From positions 5,513,062 to 5,577,061 of the forward strand of contig NC_081840.1 of the NCBI RefSeq assembly GCF_963259705.1: a stretch of DNA of 64,000 bases, given 5' to 3'. This DNA comes from Myotis daubentonii. Lineage: Eukaryota > Chordata > Mammalia > Chiroptera > Vespertilionidae. Shown piece by piece: positions 46,977 through 58,067 of this stretch. The position numbers and the translations under genes are program-made. Every line of letters begins with the position of its first letter. Within the stretch, counting starts at the first letter, position 1. The notes below the pieces were generated by a model that worked only from the letters and a program-made list of their open reading frames with translations, did no database searches and was not told the origin of the DNA.

Positions 46977-48775
46977 GTATCCTCGTCCCTTGCGCGGGGC
47001 TCGCACGGGCCATCGCTGATCATGCTTTGGGCTTGATGCTCAACTGTAGAAACTCTTAAAACTTAATTTCTCTTAAGCTTCTTTAAAAAACATCAAAAAC
47101 ATTTTCTTATTTAAAATTAATTTAACAGGATCGGCCATAAGTCAGCACCCCGTAGACTAGAAAAGTCGTTCCATCAGAGCTAGCGATGATGAAGGGCACC
47201 AACTTGTCATTCCTGAGGTCAGTATTTGTGGTCCTCACTCAAATACATATACATCGTCTTCCTGAAGAGAGAATATTAAAATGTTCTATGGCTGAACGAT
47301 TCTTTTGGACAGTTGTGGGAAAATGCATCACTAGTTTCTGGCCAGTATTTTAATTTTTCTGACAGAATAAAGTTAGTTAAAAACTCCTAGAAAAGCAAAT
47401 TTAGCAGAAATCATCTCAGTGGGTAAAGGTTAGGATTCTAATGAACATGGGAGTGGGGAAGGAAGGACGCATACCCCCTCCAGCCCAGCAGGGACTTGGC
47501 CGCTGCGGAGCCGGACTGAGGTTAACACGGCCTCGCTGAGGGGCTTCTGTCAGCGAGAACCCACGTCCTGCACGGAACCCCCACGTGGCATAGCTACGAT
47601 ACCACCTGAAAACCATAAAAAACCTCCCCCCGACCCCCAAATCTAGGCCACGGAAATGCCAGTCGGCCGTATGACTACCGTCCTTGACATTAGGCTGCTG
47701 CCCAGCCTTCATGGGGTGAGATTTGGAAAGTGAAGGAGCTTCCCAGGGGAGATGCTGAGAGCCTGGGGAAGGGCTGGATTCAATGTTGACATTTTATTTC
47801 ACTTTATTTATTTATTTATTTTACTTTATTGTGCTTTAGAGGAAGCCTGCAGAGGCCACCTTCCAGTCCACACAGATTTTAAGACAAAGCAAAAACCCGT
47901 CCTCCCCCTCAAACAGATATGGATTGATTTCCAGTTTATTGCAAAGCCCTAAACACGGGCTAAACGAAGCAGGTTTAAACGGAAGCTGTTGCAGTTTGAC
48001 TTACGAGAATTGCTACTGTATTTGAAGTTATGGAATCGGGTTCTTTGGAATGTTTTTAGAATTAGCATCTGTACCTAAATTTCTCCCTCCAAAATATATT
48101 TTTTATTTTTCAAATTCAGATGGCATAAGCATTTCCCTGCCCCTAGTTTTCAATCTATTTGGGTGCATGGAGTTGGAGTTCTTTGAGTCAGTCATTGTTA
48201 AATTGGCTAAATCAGATCTGGAAAGCATTATTGGAAAAATCGCATTTGCTCAGCCTACTCCCTGTCTATATTGTAGAAAATATAAAACAGTGGAATTGGC
48301 TCCCAATAAGTGGTGTTTTTTGCCAGGTTACTTTTCCACATCCAAGTTCACATGTTTTGCTCGCAAAATAGTTTTCAAGGTTTGGAAGTATTCATGCCAA
48401 AATCTCTGTGGTAATTAGCCTAAGCAGCAGGCAGTGGTTGGAGGAAGGACCTAAATGTTTTACTTTTTATTTGTGTGTGTGAGAGAGAGAGTGTGGTTTG
48501 CACCTTTTACAAGTACTTTTATAAAGATTGAGCTCCAGGATTACAATAAGAAACAAACCCATAATGACTTAATAACCGTAGTATGGTAAAGTCCATTATC
48601 AGCATCTGAACTTTTTAAAAATAAAACATAGGAATTATCAAAGCTCAAAGTTTTTTCTTGGAGTGGGATTGATAGCCTCACTTAACATTTTGAGATGTAT
48701 TTTGTTTTCCATACAAGCTACCAAAGACTCGAACTATAATAGGATTCGGTTAATTTCCCAACCATGACTCTAGAA

Positions 48776-48990
48776 CAGCCGTGGGCAAACTACGGCCCGC
48801 GGGCCGGATCCCGCCCGTTTGAAATGAATAAAACTAAAAAAAATAAAAGACCGTACCCTTTTATGTAATGATGTTTACTTTGAATTTATATTAGTTCACA
48901 CAAACACTCCATCCATGCTTTTGTTCCGGCCCTCCGGGCCAGTTTAAGAACCCATTGTGGCCCTCGAGTCAAAAAGTTTGCCCACCCCTG
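48776..48990. mobile_element. hAT MITE (family F)
   Basis: 215 bp. Termini cagccgtgggcaaac and gtttgcccacccctg. TSD CTCTAGAA (48768-48775) and GTCTAGAA (48991-48998), 7 of 8 identical. Interior includes the palindromic cccgcggg. Confidence 0.9.
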
Positions 48991-49623
48991 GTCTAGAACC
49001 AGGCCTGCTCTCTCGTTAACCCACAGAGTAAGGCCATTTCAGGTCCCCATTGAAGGTTTGTGTCCCAAGACGACAGTGACATGGAGACGTGGATGGGTGC
49101 AGGCTCTGCTGGGCCTGTGGCTCCTTCTGGTTCTGGTTCCCAGCGTCAGGCCTCGCCTCTAAGGAGCAGAGGGAAAGTGAACACCCCGTGATCAGTGTGA
49201 TAACTGAGCAGTGTGATAACTGGAGATAAACGTTACACAAGCAAGGCAGCAGGAGGGAACGAGGGGCAAAATGTGGTGCCAAGTATTCTAGCATTCTTGG
49301 GAGATGAGTGTCTACAGCTTCAGGTGACTTTAATTCTGGAGGCAGGATGTCACAGTTGTCAGCCTTTCAGAACACCAGCTTGGCCAAATTTAAAGGGAGA
49401 CGAGGTGCAAAGAAGACAGGCATCCACGTAAAATCCAACAGCTCAGCATAAAAATGTGCCCCGGCTGTCACTCCCCAGAGCCAGGATTAATAGGCTGAGT
49501 CAGAAAGAGTTCGTCTGCCGGTGACGTCACGAATGATCTAGTTACTTTCGTAAATAAAGTAGTAAGTTACCACTTTTGATCAAGCTTAGACAATTCAGCT
49601 TTCAAAATATAATATTTACTTTC

Positions 49624-49848
49624 GCCCGGCCAGTGTGGCAGGTGGTTGAGCGTTGACCTATGAACCGGGAAGTCATGGTTTGATTCCTGGTCAGGGCACA
49701 TGTCTGGGTTGTGGGCTCGATCCCTAGTGTGCGGTGTGCAGGAGGCAGCTGATCAATGATTCTTTCTCATCATTGATGCTTCTATCTCTCTTTCCCTCTC
49801 CCTTCCATTCTGAAATTAATTTAAAATATATATACACACACACACACA
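49624..49848 (+). mobile_element. Ves SINE
   Basis: Sense orientation: gcccggccagtgtggcaggtggttgagcg, tcatggtttgattcctgg, gatcaatgattctttctcatcattgatgc, with a tail ending in a (TA)n/(CA)n run. Confidence 0.92.
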
Positions 49849-50084
49849 TTCTTAAAATAAAACCAAATCTTCATATTGTTAAAAATAAGTGTTCACATTA
49901 AATCAATGGCCATTTCCAACTTCATTGCCTTCCTATTTAGGGAGTGAGATGTATTCGGCCCCTTTTACAATGTAACATTTTGTGTAATTGATGGTAATAG
50001 TCGTGTAGAATTGTTTGCCGGTTAGACACAGCTGATGTTTGTCAGCTCTTCAGAAGAAAACAGTTTCTCTTGACATGCACGAAG

Positions 50085-50234
50085 CTACGGGTACAGGGGC
50101 CGGGACTGTCGGAACAACCTGTACCTGCTCCCGACGGGCGAGACGGTGTACTTCATCGCGTCCGTGGTCGTGCTGTACAACGTGGAGGAGCAGCTCCAGA
50201 GGCATTACGCCGGCCACAATGACGACGTGAAGTG
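50085..50234 (+). CDS. EML1: EML1 coding exon 7: HELP motif core
   Basis: 150 nt. The first base completes Val, then YGYRGRDCRNNLYLLPTGET, a hydrophobic strand VYFIASVVVLYNV, and a segment ending HNDDVK with a split Cys. This is the hallmark HELP motif of the EMAP family, roughly residues 227-276 of human EML1. The start was chosen because it alone gives the family sequence WVYGYRG across the junction. The acceptor is poor: tttctcttgacatgcacgaag/C, with a purine-rich stretch next to the AG. Donor AAGTG/gtgagt is good. Length and phases are frame-neutral. Confidence 0.95.
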
Positions 50235-51475
50235 GTGAGTCCCCCAGGCCGAGGCAGCTGCTCCTGCGTAGCACTGTCAGCAGGAAGGGCTCCAATCGGG
50301 GCATCACGAAAGAGAAGGGACCTGAGAAAAGCACTTCGTGTTCTGTGCTGTCCACTAGCTCCCTGGCCTCTAAGACACCTTTGGAGCTTTCTGTTTTTAT
50401 AACCCATAATCTTAACCAACCACCTTACCTGAACCAGTAGCTCTAATAGACCCCTGATTAGAAGGCTTTCGTAACACATTGAGACTCATGCTAACGGCTT
50501 CTAATTTGGGTCTTTATTTTTTAATAAAAAGTAAAATGTTTTGCCTCGTGTTTTGGGCTGGCTCTGCTATTCCCATAATTTGTTCACAGCCTTCGGTGAG
50601 GTTTTATGCATTTGGAAAGATGGATGGATGAAGCGATGGATTTATGCTTTTCTATTTGCCCTAGGTCCCTAGTCTGTTATAAAAGTCCTGTTGAAAACAG
50701 TGGTGTCTTTGCTATTTGATATACTCAACATGGCTTTTTTAAAAAGCTTGCTGACTAAGTAGTTCTGAGATTGAAATGATATTTTCCAGCAACAACAACA
50801 ACAACAAAAAATGCTTTTTCCTTGAGTTGAAAATTCTCTAGAGATGAAGGAATCAAGATGAAATGAAATAGGCACTAATTGTCTAAAGTCATTGGAGTGC
50901 TCAGATGATTTACTGTGAGTCTGTAAGAAATTAGGCATTCTATATTTTTATATTTAAACTAGTGACCTGGTGCACGGATTCATGCACATTGAAAGGAAAT
51001 TAATTAGAAGGTGGCCAGCAGGGAGGGACTGGGCAAGACGGGCCAGACGCGTTCTGGAGCCAACCTCCCGTGGTCCCTCCCTGCCAGCTGCACCTGGGGT
51101 GGTGCCATGGCTCAAAGGGCATCTGCAAAGTGAGCAGGATCCCTCCAGCAGGTGGGGTCCCTCAGCCTGGCCTGCAGAGATTGGGCCGAAACTGGCTCTC
51201 CGACATCCCCCGAGGGGTCCCGGAGTGCAAGAGCTGCAGTGACTTGGCAGTGGCAGTTCTCAGGTGACGCACCCCGAAACCAGAGAAGAGGGAGTCTGAT
51301 TCCTCGTGGAGTGTCTGCCCCCTGGTGGTCAGTGTGTGTCATAGCTACCGGTCAGACAGACACTTAGCATATTAGCCTTTTATATAGAGAGATTGTCAGC
51401 TAGATTATATTTGATCAAGGAAAAAATAAAGCTTACCTTTAAAGAGTAAGAATTTTATAAGTATCTTTTTTATAG
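50235..51475 (+). other. EML1: EML1 intron 7
   Basis: 1241 nt. The Helitron at 50959-51392 makes up over a third of it. The remainder is AT-rich unique sequence with a short (AAC)n run near 50790. Confidence 0.9.
50959..51392 (-). mobile_element. HeliBat-type non-autonomous Helitron, minus strand
   Basis: On the minus strand it begins TCTCTCTATATAAAAGGCTA followed by ATATGCTAAGTG, and ends with the hairpin GTGCATGAATCCGTGCAC, then CAGGTCACTAG. It lies between A and T of the minus strand (complement of 51393 and 50958), the Helitron target, without TSD. 434 bp, no helicase. Confidence 0.92.
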
Positions 51476-51545
51476 CCTAGCAGTTCATCCGGATAAGATT
51501 ACGATAGCAACAGGACAAGTCGCGGGCACTTCCAAGGATGGGAAG
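51476..51545 (+). CDS. EML1: EML1 coding exon 8: first WD-type blade
   Basis: 70 nt: one base completes Cys, then LAVHPDKITIATGQVAGTSK and DGK, ending in phase 0. This matches human EML1 at about residues 277-299, the AVHP...IATGQ strand pair of the first beta-propeller. Acceptor tcttttttatag/C, donor GGAAG/gtgagt. A Helitron ends only 83 nt upstream of the acceptor, so branch point and pyrimidine tract lie in that short remnant of the original intron. Confidence 0.96.
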
Positions 51546-52083
51546 GTGAGTTACATTATCTCTTCCTCTTTGTATAACATAACGTTTGGCTAAGCCTGCT
51601 TAGATATAAAGCACCTGAACACTTCTTAATCTCTCATTAGAACTTTTTATTTCAAATTAAAAATTTTACAGTAATCTTAAAAACCCTTTAAATTCACCTT
51701 AATTTTAGCCAATTTTTAAATAACATCATTCTTGCCTAAGAATTCACTAATTCTTAAGATATTTACATACATGATAAACATTAAAATACCAAGTACACAT
51801 TTAATGCGTAAAATTAAAATCATAATGACATGATTTGAAGTGGGCATTTTGCCTCTCCGGTGACTTCAGATACATTCTCTTGATCCCTGTAATCAGGACC
51901 TCAGCCCTAGAGTTTGCATCTGTGTGAGATCCACAGAGACCGCTGGGCTTTCCCACAAGTTCTGTAATCGGAGGGGGAACTAGTGGAATTCAACAGAGAA
52001 CAATTCAGAACTGGCTGTCCTTTCCTCATTTACTGCAGGCTGTGGTCATTGTCACGTCTTATTCAAAACTCCTTATAGCTTTT

Positions 52084-52313
52084 ATTTGTTGTGATTGTTG
52101 TTAATCCTCACTCGAGGATATTTTTTTATTGATAATTGTTTTTTAGAGAGGGAGAGACAGAGAGAGAGAAACAGCGATTGGTTGCCTCCTGCATGAGCCC
52201 TGACCAGGGCCCGGATTGAGCCTACAACTGAGGTATATGCCCTTGACCGGAATTGAACCCGAGACCCTTCAGTCCTCAGGCCAGTGCTCCTACCACTGAG
52301 CAAACAGCTGGGG
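52084..52313 (-). mobile_element. Ves SINE with TSD
   Basis: Minus orientation; tail aatcctcactcgaggata, body cagcgattggttgcc, head ccactgagcaaacagctggg. TSD ctccttAtagctttt (52069-52083) versus ctccttGtagctttt (52314-52328), one mismatch. Confidence 0.9.
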
Positions 52314-53077
52314 CTCCTTGTAGCTTTTTGACACCCGCCTAAGGATAGCTCATTATGGAGCAATAGATGATCTGATACTCATCACATGAAATACTTCCAT
52401 TGTTATCAACACTGCCTTCCAGCAAACCCAAGTGTTACCATTTTTTGGAAAATATTTCAATAACATCAACTATTAAATATTAACTGTTTTCTATTTTCCA
52501 TTAAAATTCTACACTTGAAGTAACAGGAACAATAAATCAGACCACTATTATGTAAATACACATGCATGGAACAGAGTCGCCTGTTTTTGTTAAATGTTAA
52601 ATGACCTTAGAAGTTCTTTGAAATTAGTAGTAAGCTTTTGTTCCTCCCTCTGGTGAATTGAACGTGTATTTCCGTTTCTGGCATTGAAATCAGAACTTTG
52701 CAGCCAGAGAAGATGTGATGGCTATCTGAGCCTCCCATTACAAGTTACAAGTGGAGAAGTCCAGGGTGGTCACGTGACTGTCTGCAGCCGCCCAGCTGCT
52801 TAGAGACCAGTCCACCCCAGAACCTAACTCACCTGACCCCACTGTCCTCGAGGTGCACTGCTGGGCCTTTTCTTGACAATTCTGCTCATAGTTCTGGGCT
52901 GCTTTTCTCTGTTAAGGAAGAAAAAAATTAGTATAAATCCCCGTGAAACACAATTGAGAGGGTATTGAACTGAATCATAGCAATTCTAAATTTTATTTGT
53001 GCATAATTAATTGCCTGTTTTGCTCTTATGGGGCCCACGGAGCCCTTAAAATGATTTGGTGGTGACCGTCTTGATGA

Positions 53078-53080
<3 letters not shown>

Positions 53081-53119
<39 letters not shown>
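53081..53119. repeat. (CA)n microsatellite
   Basis: About 19 uninterrupted CA units; probably polymorphic. Confidence 0.95.
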
Positions 53120-53121
<2 letters not shown>

Positions 53122-53483
53122 CTACCTTAATAACAATATGAACTTTGTAAGACTAATCCTTATATGAGATTCCATTCTCCTTGTCATTTTTTAATTTTAA
53201 AATTCAGTTGCGTCCAGATGAATACATTAGAATATTAATTCCTGTGGATTAAAGAATTGCCTATTCAAAATTTAAAACTTGACAGACCTCACCTAAGGTT
53301 AAGTGGCACAGAGGCTATGACCCTGGAGACATTGGGAATCTGTCATTTATGTTAAAAGACAGAATTATCAAAGGCAGAAGAAGACCTTTTGTCTTGACAA
53401 AATTGAAATCATCTTGTAGCTTCAAGGTACAGGTAAATTTGCGGAACTCTCACAATTGGTGACTTGGCGTTTTTCCTCAACAG

Positions 53484-53594
53484 CAATTGCCCCCACACGT
53501 GCGCATCTGGGACTCTGTGACACTGAACACGCTGCACGTCATCGGGACCGGCTTTTTTGACCGAGCGGTCACCTGCATCGCGTTCTCTAAATCT
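53484..53594 (+). CDS. EML1: EML1 coding exon 9: WD blade
   Basis: 111 nt, 37 codons, phase 0 at both ends. It encodes QLPPHVRIWDSVTLNTLHVI, then GTGFFDRAVTCIAFSKS. The VRIWDS strand is a WD-repeat terminal strand. It matches human EML1 at about residues 300-336. Acceptor tttttcctcaacag/CAA; donor TCT/gtaagt. The reading frame stays open for 239 codons into the following intron, so retention of intron 9 would add a long unrelated tail before stopping. Confidence 0.97.
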
Positions 53595-54342
53595 GTAAGT
53601 CTGAGCCCTGCTGGTGGCGCACTCTCTCCACAGGGAGGGGTCAGCTCACGGCCAAAGAGGGAGAGAGTTGCACTGGGGTGGCTCCTGCCCGCTTCCCCAC
53701 CTTCAGAGGCCACCCTCCTCCAGTCAGCCTTCCGTCCGCGGGGCGAGCAGAGGGGGGGTCCTGCTGCAGCTGTCCTCCGGTTCTGCAGGCCGTTGGCCTG
53801 CTCTGGCCTTGAATGTCACCTGCCCCTCCCTAGGGGACCCCAGCATGCCCCTGCTGTCCTCACAGGCTGGTTCACTGTCACAGGGCGGGATGGCGCCAGG
53901 GTCTCCCCCAGACCCTCCCTGTCAACCACGTCTTCATCCAGTTCAGAGACTATGTCCAAGGCGCATGCCCGTGTCCACATCCACGCAGCACACGCTTCAC
54001 CCCAGTGCTCTCCCTCCTGGCACAGCCTTTCAGGAACCCCGTTAGCACCAGGTCTGTGCTGTGCCGGGGGGGGGCTCGGCAGCCCTGAGGAGGCTTTTAG
54101 TGGACTTGCTGGGGGGAGCCCCCCGAAGCCCCTCTCCTGCTGCTGTCCCCTCATCAGCCCCCCTTCACCAGCTTTCCTTGTGTATCCGCCCACGTCAGCA
54201 GGTCTCAAAGGCAATCGGCAAATATTCTTTAGCCTGCATGCGGCAGACTCCATGTTAAAAGTAAAATTATCGTTCATTTTTAATCATGCTCGACCAGTTT
54301 ATCCTCAAATGTAGTCTTCCCGGGAATACTTCTCTTTTTCAG
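53595..54342 (+). other. EML1: EML1 intron 9
   Basis: 748 nt, GC-rich, free of recognised repeats. Open in the exon 9 frame up to a TAG at 54312, i.e. for almost its entire length. Confidence 0.9.
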
Positions 54343-54438
54343 AATGGAGGGAGCAACCTGTGTGCTGTGGACGATTCCAACGACCACGTGCTGTCAGTGT
54401 GGGACTGGCAGCGGGAGGAGCGGCTGGCAGACGTCAAG
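54343..54438 (+). CDS. EML1: EML1 coding exon 10: WD blade
   Basis: 96 nt, 32 codons, phase 0 at both ends. It encodes NGGSNLCAVDDSNDHVLSVW, then DWQREERLADVK. The Asp-rich turn DDSND and HVLSVWDW form a classic WD blade (GH-like turn, D-x-x-H, VWDW). Acceptor cttctctttttcag/AAT is strong; donor GTCAAG/gtctct is moderate, lacking A at +3 and +4 and G at +5. Matches human EML1 at about residues 337-368 with conservative Arg-for-Lys changes. Confidence 0.97.
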
Positions 54439-55949
54439 GTCTCTCTCCCAGCCTGGCGCTGGCCACGCGGTCCTTCTCCATGTGGAGCCTCCTCGGGCCA
54501 CGGGCCGCTGGCCACTTCCCTGCTTCTCAGGGGGCTGCGGGTCCCCATCCCATGGCAGCCTCGGGGACACCTGCCCCAGCATCCCTGTGGCTCGCCCGCC
54601 CCGCCCCTCCCCTCCCAGGATGCCATGCACAAGCCTGGCAGGTTGTTTCCTCTCGTCACAATGTCTGCCAGGGTTTGCCGACCTCATTGAACAGCCATGG
54701 CCCTTTAAATTCATTTGTTCACTTTTCCTCGCTTTGATTCCACAAATGCCAGGTGTCCCCTGTGTACCCAAATTCAAGCAAGCAGGCACTGGAGGTGCAG
54801 TGACACTGAGTCCCAGGCAGGGAGGGGCCGGGAGGGGTGGGGGAGGAGGTCTGACCCGCCAGCCCAGGGCCCAGAGCTCAGGACTGGGGAAGGAGGGGCC
54901 TCGCCGGATCCCAGGCTGGTGCCCTTAGGGTTTCTCTCTCCCACCTTTGATCTGTTCTGCACAAAATAGTAGTGAGCTTCCCAAACCCTTTCTTATGTTT
55001 CCCCCTGTTAAGTCATGGTTCAGTCTGTTTTATAGAATCAACTTATTATTTCTCATCCCGGCATCCATGAAACTTAGATAGCCTTGCTTCCCTCACATTA
55101 AGATTAGCATTGAGTCATCTTACCTGATGTGAGGGGTAGCACTGGGTACCTTACTCACCTGACATGAGGGGTAACCTTGGGCACCTTCTCACTTGCGAGT
55201 CTGGGTGCAGACCCTGTATGCTAATCTCCCACTTCCTGGCACCTGTGTTCATGCTATAGCCTGCCTCTAGTCTAGTATCTGGTCAAGTGCTGACATTCCT
55301 GCTACATTGCTAGGTGGGCAGTAACCAGAGGCAAGTTGTTATCCAGATGTGAGAAGGTGTAACTGATTATCAAGAGGAAGGAGCAGGCAGGGTCGTGTTC
55401 CTCTGGCCACGGCGCATAGGAACGAGATAACGGGGTGAAGGGTAACCCGAAGAGCTGCATTCCTGCATCCCACTGGCCCAGTCCCAGGAGGGCCTCCCAG
55501 GGCGAGTGGTGCCGAATGTCCAGGAGCAGTGGAGCTGTGTAACATGCAGACCCCTAGGCCCTCCTCGAGGTCCCGTCACTAGATGGAGACAAGGCCTGGC
55601 ACCTGCACGAGACGCAACCCAGCTGATTCTGCTGTTGGGCCGGGGCTGGGATCCATGCCTGGATGAGGAGGGCAAATGCTTGCTGCTAAGTCCCCTCCTG
55701 CCCCTGCCCCTCCTTCAGCGAACGCCCGCTGCTGGGCCTGCTCTGTGCCCACTCCTGTGATGGGTCCTCACAGGGAGAGGGCCCCTGCCCTGCCCTCAGG
55801 CCAGGGGCCAGTGGGGGAGAGCGACAGGAGAGGTGTTTATAGACGATAAATTCAATGGGGAAATGGAGAGGCTGGGCTTAGCTTGAGGGCGTGGTTGATT
55901 TGTGGGGTCTTGCGAGATCTGAGACATGGGAGTGTCCTGTTTCGCTCAG
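54439..55949 (+). other. EML1: EML1 intron 10
   Basis: 1511 nt, GC-rich, without a recognised transposon. A roughly 32-bp unit occurs twice in tandem at 55119-55183 (core cctgAtgTgaggggta). Confidence 0.85.
55119..55183. repeat. Two-copy ~32-bp tandem repeat
   Basis: Both copies follow the order ...cctgatgtgaggggtagc-actgggtacc and cctgacatgaggggtaacc-ttgggcacc. Diverged. Confidence 0.65.
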
Positions 55950-56084
55950 TGCTCTAATGAAGCTGTGTTTGCCGTGGACTTCCACCCCACGGACACCAAC
56001 ATCATCGTCACCTGCGGAAAATCACACCTCTACTTTTGGACGCTAGAAGGAAACTGCCTCATTAAGAAGCAAGGATTATTCGAG
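55950..56084 (+). CDS. EML1: EML1 coding exon 11: WD blade
   Basis: 135 nt, 45 codons, phase 0 at both ends. It begins CSNEAVFAVDFHPTDTNIIV, continues with TCGKSHLYFWTLEG, and ends KKQGLFE. FHPTD...IVTCGKSHLYFW is a textbook WD repeat with Trp in the terminal strand. Acceptor cctgtttcgctcag/TGC; donor TTCGAG/gtgaag. About residues 369-413 of human EML1. Confidence 0.97.
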
Positions 56085-56804
56085 GTGAAGTTCAATTACA
56101 CTGAGTGTCTGGTGACCAGCTTTGCTTGTGACCAGGGAGCTGTCAGGCATCCGGTCTCAGAATTCTTTTCAGTGGCCAATGCGGGGGTGCAAGTGGGGGT
56201 GTCGTGACAAAGACTATTCCCAGATCCAGATCCCTAACAGGATTGGGGAGCCCCTGTGTCATGGGGATGACAGTGGTGATGCCGAGGGGAAGGTGGGCCG
56301 ACACGGGGCGCACAGGGAAAGCTGCCCCGGGAGCCGCCATGATGGCCAAGAGCAGCCGAGAAGGCACTTAGGGGTCATCTGGGGAGCCCACCTCTGCCAG
56401 GGGTGGTAGATACTCTGCCTTTTGGTCCGGCCACGTGGGGCCTTGTGAGAGCCCCAGGAACAGCACATCTCTGTGGGTACGATTGCTGCTACACCCGGAG
56501 ATGGAGTTAGAGTATCTTTATTCTGGGGCCAGGACCCCGCTCCGCAGACTGTAGTCATGACAACACCACCCACCCCTAACCCCCTCCAACACCTTCCTCC
56601 GCTCGAACTGCCTGCAACGTTATACATCCCAGGAATTTCTTTAGAGCAGATCATCTCACAGCGTAAGTGACATAAAGGTAGATGAACATGGAAAGCATCG
56701 GTGTGGGGCTCCATCCAGCCAGGATTATCATGAGTCTAGAGAGTGTTAATACAGACGAAAAGCTGCCCTGACTGACTGTATTTATGTATTTACAACATTT
56801 GCAG
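56085..56804 (+). other. EML1: EML1 intron 11
   Basis: 720 nt between exons 11 and 12. No repeat or other feature recognised. Confidence 0.88.
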
Positions 56805-56904
56805 AAGCAAGAGAAGCCAAAGTTTGTCCTCTGTGTGACTTTTTCTGAAAACGGCGACACCATTACCGGAGACTCGAGTGGCAACATCCTGGTCTGGGGA
56901 AAAG
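56805..56904 (+). CDS. EML1: EML1 coding exon 12: WD blade
   Basis: 100 nt: 33 codons plus one base of a split Gly. It encodes KQEKPKFVLCVTFSENGDTI, then TGDSSGNILVWGK. The pattern VTFSENGDTITGDSSGNILVW is a complete outer-strand and turn of a WD repeat, about residues 414-447 of human EML1. Acceptor tttacaacatttgcag/AAG; donor AAAAG/gtaacg. Confidence 0.97.
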
Positions 56905-57912
56905 GTAACGCCTGGTTGCTCCCAGAGCTGACTGGCTTTGGCGGTGTTCTGAGAAGTCAAAGGCGACTTCTGTAAGATTTGCCTGTCAGTCAGTCCGCAG
57001 GCTGACTGAAACCCCACGGTATGCAGGTACATACATGCACAGGAGCAGAGGGAAAGGGAGGGAAGGGCCCGTGACCCTCCGTCATCCTAAAGGACTGGTT
57101 AAGCCCAGATGTTATGATGGAATAATAGCTTTATTACAAGATCTAGTAACATATCGTAAGGATGAAGGCATCCATGACTGTTTGCTTAGCTATGTAATGT
57201 TTAATAAGTATCTGGTTCACGTAGCATTTGGCAGACGTTATCAATCACCAGTATGCGAGAGGCAGCGTGCTACACGCCGGGGCATACAGATGAGTCACAT
57301 CCAAGGCCCCCATGCCAGTGAGCAAACAGTGTGGTACGGAGGAGCCGTCACTCAGAAAACGTCCATTCAGTTACATTCAGTGCGCAGTTATGCACGCTCA
57401 CCGTGTGCCAGGAAATAAGGAAAAGTACACCATCCCTGGCTCAGGACCTTAGAGTTTGGGCTGTGGTGAAGGTGGGAAAGACCCATCAATGTTATTTCCG
57501 GCCAGTGGGGTGACTTCTGTGGAGTCCCCGCTCCTCTGGGTGCCGGGTGCTTGCTACAGTGTTTTCTTCCCCCTTAGAACAGGCCAGCGGGAAAAGCAGA
57601 GGGGAAACTGAGGTAGGGCAGGTAAGTCGCCTGGCCAGAGACACAGGTCCCCAGACTCGAGTCCCCGTTCTGAGCTCGGGTCCCTGGGCTCTCTTCACAC
57701 TGCCTTCCCATCAGCAAGTTTCCTTAACTGTGCAGTAATCCTGCCCGTGCCTGCCTGGTGCTCTTGAACGTCTGCAGATCAGACCCTTTATAGCTAGATT
57801 TACACATCAGTGATGTGCTAACCGACAATGTCAATTTTAAAACGAGTGGAAGCGACGGGCAGAGGGGAGCCTCTTCGCAAGGGACTAAGGATGGTTTTCT
57901 TGGTGTGTCTAG
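56905..57912 (+). other. EML1: EML1 intron 12
   Basis: 1008 nt. Around 57180-57420 there is diverged sequence resembling ancient MIR/L2-type repeats (low confidence). Otherwise nothing seen. Confidence 0.85.
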
Positions 57913-58067
57913 GTACGAATCGAATAAGCTATGCCATTCAAGGGGCCCACGAGGGTGGTATTTTTGCACTTTGTATGTTAAGGGACGGCACCCTGGTGTC
58001 GGGAGGCGGGAAGGACCGGAAGCTCATTTCTTGGAATGGAAACTATCAGAAACTTCATAAAACGGAG
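57913..58067 (+). CDS. EML1: EML1 coding exon 13: WD blade
   Basis: 155 nt: two bases finish Gly, then TNRISYAIQGAHEGGIFALC, the turn LRDGTLVSGGGKDRKL and ISWNGNYQKLHKTE, ending in phase 0. GAHEGGIFALC...LVSGGGKDRKLISW is a WD repeat with the GH-like start and a W strand. Acceptor ttggtgtgtctag/GT, donor GGAG/gtaaga. About residues 447-498 of human EML1. Confidence 0.97.

Larger units (their letters stand above)
46977..50084 (+). other. EML1: EML1 intron 6
   Basis: 3108 nt, with a hAT MITE (48776-48990) and a sense-oriented Ves SINE (49624-49848). It has a weak donor and a weak acceptor. The unique portion (47000-48770) is AT-rich; nothing else recognised. Confidence 0.9.
51546..53483 (+). 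other. EML1: EML1 intron 8
   Basis: 1938 nt, AT-rich, with one antisense Ves SINE (52084-52313) and a pure (CA)n microsatellite at about 53081-53119. Nothing else recognised. Confidence 0.9.

Noticed and set aside
46792..47036. Two overlapping frames on exon 6, one carrying on past the donor
   Set aside because: Only the frame giving EEGYVKMFLRG is EML1; the continuation past 46976 is intron read-through.
53614..54277. Open frames on both strands in intron 9
   Set aside because: GC-rich, stop-poor sequence; no domain and no independent start context.
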